The notes under the pieces: generated by a model
What the model saw: only the letters and a program-made list of their open reading frames with translations
Databases searched by the model: none
What the model was told of the DNA's origin: nothing
Assembly (NCBI GenBank): GCA_036346375.1
Contig: CM070502.1
Coordinates: 19,258,924-19,322,923 of the forward strand
DNA: 64,000 nt
From: Guadua angustifolia
Lineage: Eukaryota > Streptophyta > Magnoliopsida > Poales > Poaceae
Direction: 5' to 3'
Shown: piece by piece, positions 51,525-63,232 of the stretch
Layout: each line of letters opens with the position of its first letter
How positions within the stretch are numbered: position 1 is the first letter of the stretch
Position numbers and translations under genes: made by a program

Positions 51525-54500
51525 TTAGCGTCGCAAACTAGATGATGACGACAATTCTTGCTCCAAACTATAACACCCAGAGGTGCCCTCATAAGTTAAA
51601 TCGGTAGTAGTAACAAGATTGATATGTGGATGAGAATTCCTAGCTGTTGCGCACTGCAAATGCTCAATTTCTCCACTGTTTCCTTGAAAAAGATGTAATT
51701 TTCTTGCCCTCTTAGTTCTGATGAACTGCATCCTCATCTCTACTTCTTTCATAGTAGGTCTCTCGCCTCCTTTGACCTTCAAGCATGCTGCCGTAAGCGA
51801 TACAATATCATCAATCTCTTCTTGGTCTGCCTCTTCGACAACTTGAGAATCCATTATTTCCAAGACAGCTCCCTGTTGAAGTCCTTCAACGAAGTAACCA
51901 GACAAGTTTTGCTTTGCACCTAGATCATTCATAAAAACAGGTTCCTTTCTTGTCAAAAGTTCTGCAAGCATCACTCCAAAGCTATATACGTCACTCTTCT
52001 CGGTCAGTTGGCCAGTATAGTAATACTCTAGATCTAAATAACCAAATGTGCCTTGGACAATTGTCACCACATGAGTCTGATCGAGTGAAATACATCTTGA
52101 AGCACCAAAGTCAGAAACCTTTGCAGTGAAGCCGTCATCTAGGAGTACGTTAGAAGATTTTACATCCCTGTGGAAAATGGGTATTGCAGCAGCTGAGTGG
52201 AGATAAGAAAGTGCACCTGCAGCTTCTGTGGCAATTCTAATGCGATCATCCCATGCTAACAAGCATTTAACACTTGCATCAATGTGAAGAAGGTTATACA
52301 GTGTGCCATTGGATATGAACTCATAGACCAACAAAGGCACCTCTGTCTCGAGACAACAACCAAAAAGCTTCACCACATTACGGTGAGTGATCTGAGATAA
52401 GATAGCAACCTCGTTGATAAACTGGTCTATCTCAGTCTGCTCCACAATTTTGGACCTTTTAATGGCCACTACATGTTGATCAGCTAGAATCCCTTTATAT
52501 ACTGTCCCATGTCCTCCTCGACCAAGAACACGAGCAACATCGAAGTTGTTTGTTGCCTTCTCTAGTTCCTCCAAGGAGAATATCTTTGTTTTATGTACTG
52601 TACTTTCATCTGAGATTAGTTGTTCCAAGAGTAGGCCATGATTTTTCTTGAAATACGCCCTTCGAATGCTCTTTTGTTTGCTTCTCTTCCACTTGCTGAC
52701 GAGTACAGATGCACCAAGCGCGAGAACTATAGAGCCAAGGCCGCAACTAATTCCAACTGAAATACCTGCATCCAATAGTTGTAGTCATGAAAGCACGATA
52801 CATTTTGTGAATTGAAACTGCACTGAGGGGATTCAGTTCATTATGACTTACCTAGAACAAGATTGCTTCTCTTAGAGAGACCTGTACAGCCATCTTGGAT
52901 GTATGGATTTCCTTCAAAGTCGGGAGAACACTTGCAACGGTAGCCAAGGGGCATCCCATGGGTGACAGTAAGGCAATGGCTGTGCACACTGCGGCATGCA
53001 TACGTTTCAATATAACGCATAGCTTCTTGACAGGTCATACTCGTAACAGCCCACCGCATGGTCCACATCTTCATATCATAGTCCCAAGATAAATCGAAAA
53101 GATCATATCCAGAAGGTCGTCTTCCGATATTATGCCACCGTGCTTGTTACGAGAAGCAAATATCATGTTTTCGTTGCTGGAACCGTTCGGTTTGTTTCTC
53201 ACACTCAGATATCCATCGTCCACTGAAATGTTGGTCACAAGATACTCTATGTCTCCTCGATCGAGGACTGTGGAGCTTTCTGATGTACAGTTAAGTCGAA
53301 ACTTCTCCAACGCGTAGCAACCTTCTTCAAGCCCAAAAGGGAAAGGAATGATCATGTTCCCACATGATCTGTTACAATTCCTTTTCAGATTGGGGTTATA
53401 ACCTGCTCCAGGAAGATTGACATCGGAAGTAAGATTAGGAGTTGGGAATAAAAAATGGGAATGCTGTATAGAATTAGACTAACACTAAAGAAATAAGATT
53501 TGCGAGAAAATTGAAAGGGACTGCGCTACTTGTTTTAAAATCTAGCTCACCGTGTTTACATTTTACCTAAACGATCCATTAAGACACATTAGCATGGGCG
53601 CTGATTATTGGGTCGGCAATATGCGACTAGCTAATTCATATCCTGGTGAAAGTGGGTCTTGACCTCCGTATCGGTGTCTCAGCTCATCGCAATGTACCAA
53701 AATGGGTGCTGAAATTAGACCCGGGCATTGAGCTGGCCTTGTTTGACTAGCCCGTAGCATGATAGATACGACATAACTGAAGCATGGTATAGCACTCATG
53801 CATATGGACCGAGCTAACATAGCATCAATGACAGGGCCGTACTAGGCCTCGCAGTCGGATACGATGGACAACATGGCATGACATGTCTACATAGGCCATA
53901 ATTGGGCCAACACGGCATGAAATAGGTCCGATGGGTCCGAAGTAGACTTGGTGCCGCGACATTGCGTCATGTTATGGCTAGCCCTAGCGGTCCTCTTATG
54001 AGGAGAAAGGGGAGACAACGGAGATACTAAAAGATAAAGAATAAAAACTGAAGAGTGCATGCTCACTGACACCGAGAACGTGTACCGAGCCGCTCCGCAC
54101 TAGGGTACCCTATATTGGGTATGAAGTTTTTAACAAGATAGTAACTCTATACCTGTTCAAGAATTTATAAAATTTAGTTCTTTTTCTCTAATATTTGTGT
54201 CTACTACCTCAGTTTAATACGTCTCCGGCTCCTTTCCTCTTGTAGTAATAGTGTAAATGGACCAAGCCTGGACCGACACAACATGAATCGTAAATGAACT
54301 GTGCCTAGGCTCGTCGAAGACGAACTGGGCCAACATGGCATGGTGGACCGGCCAGACCATGACGGCACAATATAGTTTAGGCATTCGGCCCAATGACCAG
54401 TGACGTGCCAGCTCGACACCCACCTCTAGGGCCTGAAATACAATAACAAACGAAGGGCATTGCCTCGCTGCCTGAAGCAAGGTGTGTAGACCGATCAATT

Positions 54501-57500
54501 ATGGCGGACACGGGGTACACGACCTAAATATGGTTGGGCTGGCCCTGAGAATGCGATGGATGTGGCTGCAAAAGACTGATCAATCCAAACCTTCGAAGGA
54601 TTTCAAGCTAGAACTGCTCAAAATTACATCAGATTGTTGCTTTGCAGCCACGAAATGGGAGGTTGGCGATGGAAAAACTTGTCTCATTTGGGAAGACAGA
54701 CGGCTCCAAGGCAGACCAATTTCAGAGCTAGCTCCATCCCTCCATGCTCTAGTTCCAAAGAGAACCAAAACTCGAAGAACGGTGGCAGAAGCCATTGACA
54801 ACCAGAAATGGGTCACCGATCTACGCGGCTCCATGGGAGTACTGGAATTGACTTGGCACCTGTAACGGGTCAGCAACATTGCGCTGCAACCAGATACGAC
54901 TTGGGATGCTACAAATTCAGTGGTGGCTGCCTGGCTATTAAGCTCTAGAATTCCAACTATAGCCGCATCAATAGATAGTCTTGTGAGTGTAGCAGACATA
55001 TGGAAAAATGTGTCTAAGATGTATTTAGGCACTGACAATGTGATGTTATTGGCTAAAACAGAGGAGAGAATCAGTGAATTGAAATAGGGGGAGCGATCTG
55101 TGATGGAGTATGTTGCGGAATTGCAATGATTGTGGACTGATGTGGATTACTTTGATCCTGTTGATCTACCACATCCTGATTGTGCGGCTTGGGTAAAGAA
55201 GTGGATAGAGAAGAGAAGAGTTCTTCAGTTCTTGAGAGGTCTCAATTCAGAATTTGAGGCAAGACGTGTAACTTTATTCCACTAGTCTACTCTTCCTAGC
55301 CTAGAGGAGGCTATAGTTGCTGTGGCACAAGAGGAAGCAAGGTTGAAAGTGATGAGAGGCACTACCTTACCTCCATCTCATCTAGCTTTTGCGGTGACAG
55401 AGTCAAGTGAGACTAGCACATGCTACAATTGTGGGGAAAAGGGTCACATAAGCCGTGATTGTCACAGACCATTTAAAGCTAATCGTGGAAGAGGAAGAGG
55501 TAACTTTAGAGGTGGACTCAGGCAAGGTAGGGGCCGTGGCAGGAGTGGAGAGTACAAAGCAAATCTTTCTATGACTGAGGAAGGGACATCTGGTTTAGCC
55601 ACAGTTCTTATTACTAAGTTAGAAGAATTGAGAAGGTTGAAGAAGAATGAGGACTCAAAAGCATATGATCAAGGAACTGTGACAACTTCAGTTAATAATG
55701 CTGCTAATCTTATGCACTCCACTTCAGGTATATTGAATCAAGCTTTTGCTTCCATACAAAATTTAAATTCAAAATGAATATTAGATTCAGGAGCATCTAG
55801 ACATGTCACGGGTATGTCAAGTGAATTTGCATCATATACACCTTACTCTTGTTCCTTTAAGGAAACAATCCAAACTGTAGATGGAACATCTTGACCGATT
55901 AAAGGTGTTGGTGTGGTAAAATGTACTCCATCCATTACATTGTCATCGGTGTTATATGTTCCATCTTTCCCAGTTAATTTGGTTTCAATAAGTTCATTGA
56001 TCGATCAAATGGATTGTTGTGTCTCTCTTGATCGTGAGAATTGTTTAATTCAGGAGAGGAAGACTGGAAGAAAACTTGGGACTGGAGTTCAGCATAATGG
56101 ACTTTGGTATCTTGATAGAACTAAGGTAGATGAAAAGGTATAACTAACCTTTTCAGCATCTGCTAATGAAAAGGAGACTGAGGTAATGCTTTTGCACTAT
56201 TGGTTGGGACATATATCTTTTGATGTTATGAGTAGGATGTTTCCTAATAAAATGAGTAAGGTGAACAAACATAAGTTACTATATGATGCATGTGAGTATG
56301 GCAAACATACTAGAACCTCATATGTAAGTCGGGGGTTGCATAGTTTGTCACCCTTTATATTAATCCATTCTGATGTATAGACATCCCCCATTGTCTCTAT
56401 AAGTGGAGCAAAATATTTTGTCACCTTTATTGATTGTTGTTCCCGCATGACATGACTATATCTTATAAAACATAAAAGTGAGGTTCTGGAATGCTTCAAA
56501 GACTTTTGTGCCTGTGTTAGAAATCAATTTGATGCTCATATTGAAATTATCAGAAGTGGTGATGGGACTGAGTATGTGAATAAGGAATTTAGGCGTTTTC
56601 TTTCTAAGGAAGGGATTATGCATCAAACATCATGTCCTAACATACCAGCTCAGAATGGTGTAGCTGAAAGAAAGAACTAACATCTCTTAGAAGTGGCCCG
56701 TTCACTTATATATACTATGAATGTGCCTAAATCCCTATGGAGCGAGGCAGTCATGACTGCTACTTATCTTATTAATGGTATGTCATCAAGAGTGTTTGAG
56801 ATGAAGACTCCATATGAGATATAGTTTGGGAAAAATGAATTTGTGGTTCCACCAAGGGTATTTGGATGCACTTGCTTCATTAGAGACCATAGTCCTTCAG
56901 TTGGGAAGCTGGATCCACAAGCTGTCAAGTGTATCTTCGTGGGTTATTCTCCTAGACAAAAGGGGTATAAATGTTGGAGTCCATCAGAGCATCGAATGTT
57001 TGTGAGTATGGATGTCACCTTTAGGGAAACAGTTCTTTTTATGGAGAAAGAACCGATTTGAGTGATTTATTTAATGATCCTAATTCTAATGTGAATGGGA
57101 TAGGTACAGAAAATGAGAATGAAACAATTGGAGGTGAGGATAAAGAAGAAGCAAAAGGTAGAGGTGTTGTGATCGGCATGGTCCCTTGTCCTATAACAAT
57201 TGGTGAACTGACACATGAAGAAAGTGAAAGAAGATTACAAGGAAAAGATAATCTACGGGTATATATAAGAAGGGAGTCAAGAACCTCGTTGGTTCCTCAG
57301 CCAGTGGAGCAGCAACCATCTCACTCAATTATTGAGATTGAAAGTGAGTCGTCTGATCCTCTAGACCTTGTGCAAGTATCTTCTGATGCAGGGGAGGAGT
57401 TTGAAAGAGGGGGAGTAGAAAATTTACCTATTGCAGTGAGAAGGGAAAGGAGTACGGCAGGAAAACCACCATCGAGATATAGTTTTGAGGATCCTTCTGT

Positions 57501-60377
57501 CAGAAATGGTGATGAGAATGACATAGCTAACTATGTCTCATATGAATCGTTATCACCAGCCTACAATGCTTTTGTAATATCTCTTCAATCAGTGTCAATT
57601 CCAAAAACATGGCGAGAGGCAAAGCAGGACTCAAGGTGGAATGATGCTATGAAAGAAGAGTTGGCAACACTTGAAAAAAACAAGACTTGGAATCTTGTAC
57701 CATTTCCAGAAGGGAAGAAAGTGGTTGGTTGTAAGTGAGTATATACCATAAAGCAGAATCAAAATAGAAAGGTAGAGAGGTACAAGCAAGGCTTGTGGCA
57801 AAAGGGTATAGTCAAACCTATAGGATTGATTATGATGAGACCTTTGCTTCGGTAGCAAAGATGAGTATTGTGCGGACTCTAATATCTTGTGCTGCAAATT
57901 TTGGTTGGCCATTGTATCGATTGGATGTGAAGTATGCCTTTTTACATGGGGACCTTTAAGAGGAGGTATACATGGAGATCCCACCAGGGTTTGTCACTTC
58001 TCAAACTGAAGGAAAAATATTACAGTTAAAGAAGTCTCTGTATGGTCTGAAACAATCACCAAGAGCATGGTTTGATCGATTCAAACGTGCTATGTGTGGT
58101 TTGGGGTATAAACAATGCAATAGTGATCATACCGTATTCTATCGTTGTTTTGAAGGTCTTATCACTATTCTTGCCATATACGTGGATGATATGGTTATCA
58201 CAGGTAATGATGGCCAAGAGATAACTAGATTAAAGAAGAATCTAATGAAGGAGTTCGAGGTGAAAGATCTTGGCCAACTCAGGTATTTTTTGGGCATTGA
58301 GATTGCAGGATCACCAAAAGGGATAGTGTTATCATAGCGAAAATATGTACTAGACCTTCTAAATGAGACATGTATGCTTGGATCTCGTCCTGCCTCAAAT
58401 CCTATTGACCCAAACCCCAAGTTGTGTGCACAATCAGGTGATCTAGTTAATAAAGGGAGATATCAACGACTTGTGGGTCGATTGATTTACTTATGTCACA
58501 CTAGACCGGATATAGCTTATGCCGTGAGTGTGATAAGTAGATATATGCATGACCCAAGGAGTGGTCATCTTGAAGCTGCATATAGGATCCTAAGATATTT
58601 GAAAGAGAGCCCAGGAAAAAGGTTGTGGTTCAAGAGAAATGGACATATGAAGGTGGAAGGATTTTGTGATGCCGATTGGGCTAGCTGTTTGGATGACAGA
58701 AGGTCTACTTCAGGCTATTGTGTACTTGTAGGTGGTAACTTGGTGTCATGGAGAAGCAAGAAGCAGCAAGTGGTATCACGCTCTACAGCTGAATCTGAAT
58801 ACCGAGCTATGGCTGTTAGCTTGAGTGAGATGTTGTGGATGAAGAACCTCCTCTCCGAGCTGAAGTTAATGGAAGCTACACCGATGAAGTTATGGTGTGA
58901 TAACAAGTTAGCAATAAGCATTGCTAATAATCCAATCCAGCATGATAGAATGAAGCATGTGGAAATCGATTTTTTTATTAAGGAAAAAATAGATGAAGGA
59001 GTTGTATCTTTAAGTTGATTAACTTCTAGGGACCAAGTAGCTGACTATTTAACAAAAAGTTTAGAGAATATAGAGTGTGTTTCTGCTTGTAACAAGATGG
59101 GGATGATAGATGATAGATATCTATCACCCATCTTGAGGGGGAGTGTTGAGTCATATGTGTGTGTATTGAGCCTAGGCCTAAATAAGCCCACACAGATTGG
59201 ATGTATATGAGTATAGCAAAAGAAAAGAGAGAAGATAGATCCAGAGTATTCCTTACCTTCGACACTTTTTTTAGTTATCTAAGGTATTTTAAAGAAAAAT
59301 TGGAGGATACTGTCATGCCTCAAGTTGTCTCAATTTACCTAGGATTCAAAGCCTTGCTTTGCAAAAAGAATTGTCTTTTTTCTTCTCATGTAATTTGAGA
59401 GGGAGGGGGAGGGGGGGGGGGGGGGGGAGACCTTTGCAGCCATCCTGAATGTAAGGATTGCCGACCGTATCAGCGGGGCATGAACAAGAGTAGCCTCCTC
59501 CAGATCGTAGATTAGTACACTGGCTTCTATTGTTACAAGCATAGGTTGACTTGTTCTTTTGAGCCTGTTCACAACTTGGTTGATCCGTGATGGCAATATT
59601 AAGTCGTACATCTCGGACGGCATTGCTTGCATTTATCCGACTTGAGTAGAGATCACTCGTATGAAATTCATAGCCGCCTGCTAAGAAAACCTGGGCATTA
59701 GGTAGCACTTCATCTGATTGTGCTATGGTGCCATCAAGCCGGCCAAGTCTGAACCCAAAGGTTCGCAGGTCCCTTTCCAACAAGAAGTAGCTGCAGCCCA
59801 TCCCATTGCAGCCCTGCACCTCATTTGCCTTCTCCATGGTTGACATATCATCGACGCACATACTCATGGCAGAGCCCATGGGGTCGCTCGCGTTATCACC
59901 GAACATGTAGACGGCGACACCGCAGCCAACGATGAACATATAGTTATTGTCTTCGTCGAGCATGACACCCTTAACAGGGGCCTCCCAGGCCCCGGACATG
60001 TTATTGGTGTCCACACCTGACCTCATGTTAATGTTGAAGACGATAGCAGACGCGTAAGCTTTGTTTAGGTCAGGATACAAGCCACGGATCTGAGTAGTAT
60101 TACTACTGTTGCCCAGAAAGAGCTTGGGAGGATGAGTGGTGCTGTCGCAGGTGAGCTCGAAGCCTTGCCGGAAGCAGCCAGGCCCTATGCCGAAGGGGTA
60201 GGAGATGCTGACGTCCCCACAGATGGAGGGGCAGCGAGCCAGGAGACGTTCGAAGGACGCGCAAGAGCCCATCCCTCCTGCCACTCCGGCGGCCCCGGCC
60301 GATGCTCGCGGGATAGCTGCTACCAAGCACACCAGCAAAAAGGATATGGCGCTAACCATCGCCCCGGTGGAGCTCAT
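51525..60377 (-). CDS. Wall-associated receptor kinase (WAK family), probably damaged
   Basis: WAKs bind pectin fragments outside and signal inside. Exon 1 (60377-59432): signal peptide after MSSTGAMVSAISFLLVCLV, GUB_WAK_bind module (CPSICGDVSISYPFGIGPGC), EGF-like C-terminal part ending NPYIQDGCK. Exon 2 (53402-52852): a second such module (CNRSCGNMIIPFPFGLEEGC), CQEAMRYIETYAC, EGF-like end NPYIQDGC. Exon 3 (52765-51525): membrane segment (SVGISCGLGSIVLALGASVL) and kinase with GRGGHGTVYKG, VAIKR, HRDVKSSN (RD type), DFGAS and KSDVYSFGV. GYLDLEYY has Leu where Pro is usual. The split glycine codons across both introns fit. Exon 2 is 551 bases, one short of frame, with the shift near 53105-53130 (SEDD versus the expected SGYDLFDLSWD). 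About 912 residues if intact. The in-frame Met at 60551 is rejected because the signal peptide starts at 60377. Confidence 0.9.
53403..54442. other. WAK intron 1, gene-proximal part
   Basis: 53700-54430 has diffuse inverted similarity (GGCATTGAGCTGGCC against GTGTCGAGCTGGCACG on the other strand) and many GGCC/CATGGCATG motifs, as in decayed hAT-type elements. Ends could not be fixed. No coding sequence. Confidence 0.35.
54443..54902 (+). mobile_element. LINE fragment (end of reverse transcriptase region), antisense to WAK
   Basis: The plus strand reads EGHCLAA-stop-SKVCRPINYGGHGVHDL, then VGDGKTCLIWEDRRL, KRTKTRRTVAEAI, and a residual SNIALQPDT at its end. These are the segments preceding zf-RVT in plant L1 elements. 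It stops abruptly at about 54902, where Copia gag begins with no LTR between. Confidence 0.75.
54903..59090 (+). pseudogene. Copia gag-pol remnant
   Basis: gag with zinc knuckle CYNCGEKGHISRDC (55421-55462); protease DSGASRHVTG (about 55785); integrase zinc-binding part with CEYGKH (the preceding Cys is Tyr, in LLYDACEYGK); integrase core with SGDGTEYVN and NGVAERKN; reverse transcriptase with LKKSLYGLKQSPRAW and YVDDMVITGND (about 58177); RNase H with CDADWASCLDDRRSTSGY and STAESEYRAM. About 14 in-frame stops but only two clear shifts (about 57055 and 57783). Most stops replace an expected Trp or Gln. Confidence 0.85.
59144..59264 (+). mobile_element. Putative 3' LTR of the Copia element
   Basis: TGTTGAGTCATATG starts directly after the purine tract. 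The right end is proposed at CTTCGACA (59264) from its imperfect complementarity to TGTTGAG. No 5' LTR exists to compare with, so the end is tentative. Confidence 0.55.
59401..59427. repeat. G-run beside the WAK exon 1 donor
   Basis: On the transcribed (minus) strand this is a C-rich tract beginning a few bases after the splice donor GT at 59431-59430. Long homopolymers of this sort are unstable and error-prone in sequencing. Confidence 0.9.
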
Positions 60378-60501
60378 CGTTGCTCCGGTGATCAGCTTGT
60401 CTGTGTTCGTGGTTGGTCTTGTGGGATTCAGTCTAAAGGGATCAGTAAATAAATAGATATTCAGAGGCAGATAGCACGCACGGCTATGCCAATTCTCACT
60501 A

Positions 60502-60509
60502 TATATATA
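60502..60509 (-). promoter_or_regulatory. TATA box of the WAK gene
   Basis: TATATATA about 125 bases upstream of the start codon at 60377 gives a predicted leader of roughly 95 bases. It is the only good TATA match in the immediate 5' flank. Confidence 0.55.
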
Positions 60510-60991
60510 CAGTGACAACCCTGATCGAGCCACTAACCTGTATGTCGTCATGCATATCTCAAGACTGTACTGTCGTTGTATCCATCGAATAGTGTAGACA
60601 TAGTCATCTACTCGGGATATAAATTCGTGTTACGTGACACACCATCGATGTGAAATTCGGATGGAAACAAAGCAGCGTATTGAATGCGTACCGCGACGAC
60701 GTCGTACCGCGTTCTGGGTAACATTGGATGTAAATACAGGGAGGCCAGGAGGTCCCATCAAATGTGACGGTCATCGCTTTGGTCATTAGTATTAGCGACT
60801 TGCCTTAACCGGCGGTCGTCGCTTGTTGCTGTTGAGTGCAGCTTGGCTGAGGAGCCATACGCATGGGAACACAGATTCTAAGGCGCAAAGTCACTTAGAG
60901 TACATATTTCGGCGAAAAAAACAGTATATATTTTAGTTGGTGTCGGATCCTAAAAAAACACTTTTGAAATTCTCTGTTTGTCCTGTACGGC
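60510..60991. other. Upstream flank of the WAK gene
   Basis: No gene. The minus-strand frame at 60786-60604 has no family features. This is probably promoter sequence up to the next transposon. Confidence 0.5.
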
Positions 60992-61010
60992 TGTACTAGT
61001 CCAAAAAAAA

Positions 61011-63232
61011 CTAGTACACACAACAGAAATATTATCACAATATATCCAACGTATTTTATTAATAATAAGAGTTTACAATAATTATGGCACGCAGGCCAAA
61101 TAAAAGATTATAGCGGAAGCAGAATAAAACCAGTAGTAAAACCCAATAGATTCGCCACATGCAATCAACTGGGGCAGCGGCTTAGTTATCTTGGTCCTCA
61201 CGATCGTAGAGATATTCCTCTAAAAAGATAGAGTAAGCAAGGGTGAGTACAAAAATACTCCGCAAGTCACTCAGTAAATGCAGTATCAATAAAGGGTCAC
61301 AAAAGAAGGTATAATATGGTTCATTTGAGCATAAAAGCAATATTTCTAATACAATAATTAATTTTCAAAGCATAATTGATATAGTAAAAACTGAGTTTTA
61401 ATTAAATTTTCAGTACGGGTTTCAACCCAGAGTTTTATCCCAAGTTTTCCCATATGGACTCTCTCCACATATAAACCACTTTTCTAAAGACATTTTGAAA
61501 TCCAAAGTCTAGTCCGTAAAAGGCTTACTCGGCATGCAAAGGTTGTACAACTTTACTCCCAAGACATGATTATCTCCTTTCGCTCAAATACACACTTCTT
61601 TCGGTATGTCGGCAGACAAAATCACGACAAGGCTCCTATAAAGCTCCATCTACGTAGTCATACCTGCTAAGGTTCCACCGCTGGTAGGGTTAAAACCGCC
61701 CAGTCCAGAAGCCCCCTTTTGCGCCGAGTGGCAGTCTTACACCCACTGCCACTTTCATCCTAATGGCACGACTGTCCATGGTATGTCGTAATATGGATAA
61801 CCAGGTCCATCCCATTCCAGACTTGTGGTAGTACGGTAAGGCTTTACATTCAGCATAACACAGACATGTCCTTAATTAACTAGGCGAGCTTTCACAACCC
61901 TTGTGCCTCACGCACCCACCAGTCAACCATTCTCGCTCGATCTAAATCACATTTTTCACTTTCTTTTGAATAATATCATCTTTCATAACATTCCATGGTG
62001 CACCGACACCAAGGAATAACTTTATTTTTAACATAAATCTTGTTTTGGCATAAATCCCCAAAAAGTCATAAATTCATGTCTAACCATATCTAAGCCATTT
62101 ATTATATAGCACTAGTTTATACTATAATAATGTATCAACCAGTGATATTTTATTCTAAGGTGACAAGGTATGAATATTTCAAAGTCAATTGAGGTCATAA
62201 CAATTAGAAATAACTAATCATTTAAAACTAAGATTTAAATTACATTGATAAAACTATGCATGCAATAATTTAAATCAAAATATAATTTTAAATTCTGGGA
62301 TCAACATGTTCAAGGGTGTGACTTGCCTCGGTCGAAGGGTTGATGCTCGAGGTTGTCAACAGCGAATCGTTCCGACTCTTCGGAATTTATACGTGAAAAA
62401 CAACTAGTTCCAAATAAAATCCAAATAAAAATAAATAAAATACCAAACTAGCACTAATGTAATTTTTATGATTTTAGATGAATTTAGAAAGAAAAACAGA
62501 GCAAAATGGAGTTCAAACGGGCGAAAACGGGCTCCCAAAAGAAATGGTACTGTAGCATCGCACGGGTGTACTGTTCATCCAAGAGCTTCCCTTGCAAAAT
62601 CCGACGAAACGGGGACGAAATAACTCAGGAGGAGAGGCAAAATAGGTTGTTTACGATGAGAGGCACCCAACGCTCCCTTTTATAGGCTGGGAGGAGGACC
62701 GAGGAGGCTGTAATCGTGCGAAAATCGTGGTGGATAAAAAAGAGAAGAACGAGATTTTTGCTTTGATTTTGGGGATTAAAGGCTAAAGGCTATGAATGGA
62801 AAGATGAGGTCACGAGGAATTTGGATATAATTTTTGCCGAATTTTTTGTGCTCAAATCGTGGAGAAATTGAAGCTTCAAATTATTCCTTAATGAAGGAAA
62901 GAGAGAGCGAGGCATTCTCTGGACTTTGGCTAGAGGTAGGAGAAGCACCTGACAATGGGGCCCAAATTTCAGATTTTTTTAAGCTGAGAGAAAAGCGAGA
63001 CGGTAAAAATAGTAAAAAGGTTATAAAAATCTTGAAAAATTCTAAAAAATACTTTAGAATATTTTGAACTCAATAAAATTATTTTCTGATTTTTTCAACT
63101 TTTAAATTTTACGCAAAAATTCTTTTTATTAAAACTGAAATTACAACAAAAAGACTTTATAAAATCAATAAGGTTCCAAATAAATTCCAGATTAAATAAG
63201 TTAAATGAAGAAGCAAATTTTTGGATGTCACA
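61011..63232. mobile_element. LTR of a Gypsy-like retrotransposon, left end uncertain
   Basis: The right end is ATGTCACA (63232), i.e. TGTGACAT on the minus strand. The stretch has the LTR pattern of the 42.9-47.9 kb insertion: AGCGGAAGCAGAAT, AGCAAGGGTGAGTAC, a central AT-rich part and a gene-like promoter block at 62500-62960. No gag, pol or primer site adjoins, so it may be a solo LTR. The plus frame 62834-63067 is judged spurious. Confidence 0.55.

Larger units (their letters stand above)
54903..59264 (+). mobile_element. 5'-truncated Copia retrotransposon in the WAK intron
   Basis: gag, protease, integrase, reverse transcriptase, RNase H and a short 3' LTR are in Copia order (integrase before reverse transcriptase). 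The 5' LTR, primer site and start of gag are absent; the element is joined directly to LINE sequence at about 54902. The purine tract GAGGGGGAG (59135-59143) abuts the 3' LTR. It is antisense to the WAK gene and would be removed with the intron. Confidence 0.85.

Noticed and set aside
57058..57738. Frame of 226 codons as a separate gene
   Set aside because: It is the linker between Copia integrase and reverse transcriptase, opened by a frameshift; its end reads into the reverse transcriptase.
60377..60551. Upstream Met at 60551 as the WAK start
   Set aside because: The 58 extra residues lack a signal-peptide character and would start near the TATA box; MSSTGAMVSAIS at 60377 gives a standard signal peptide.
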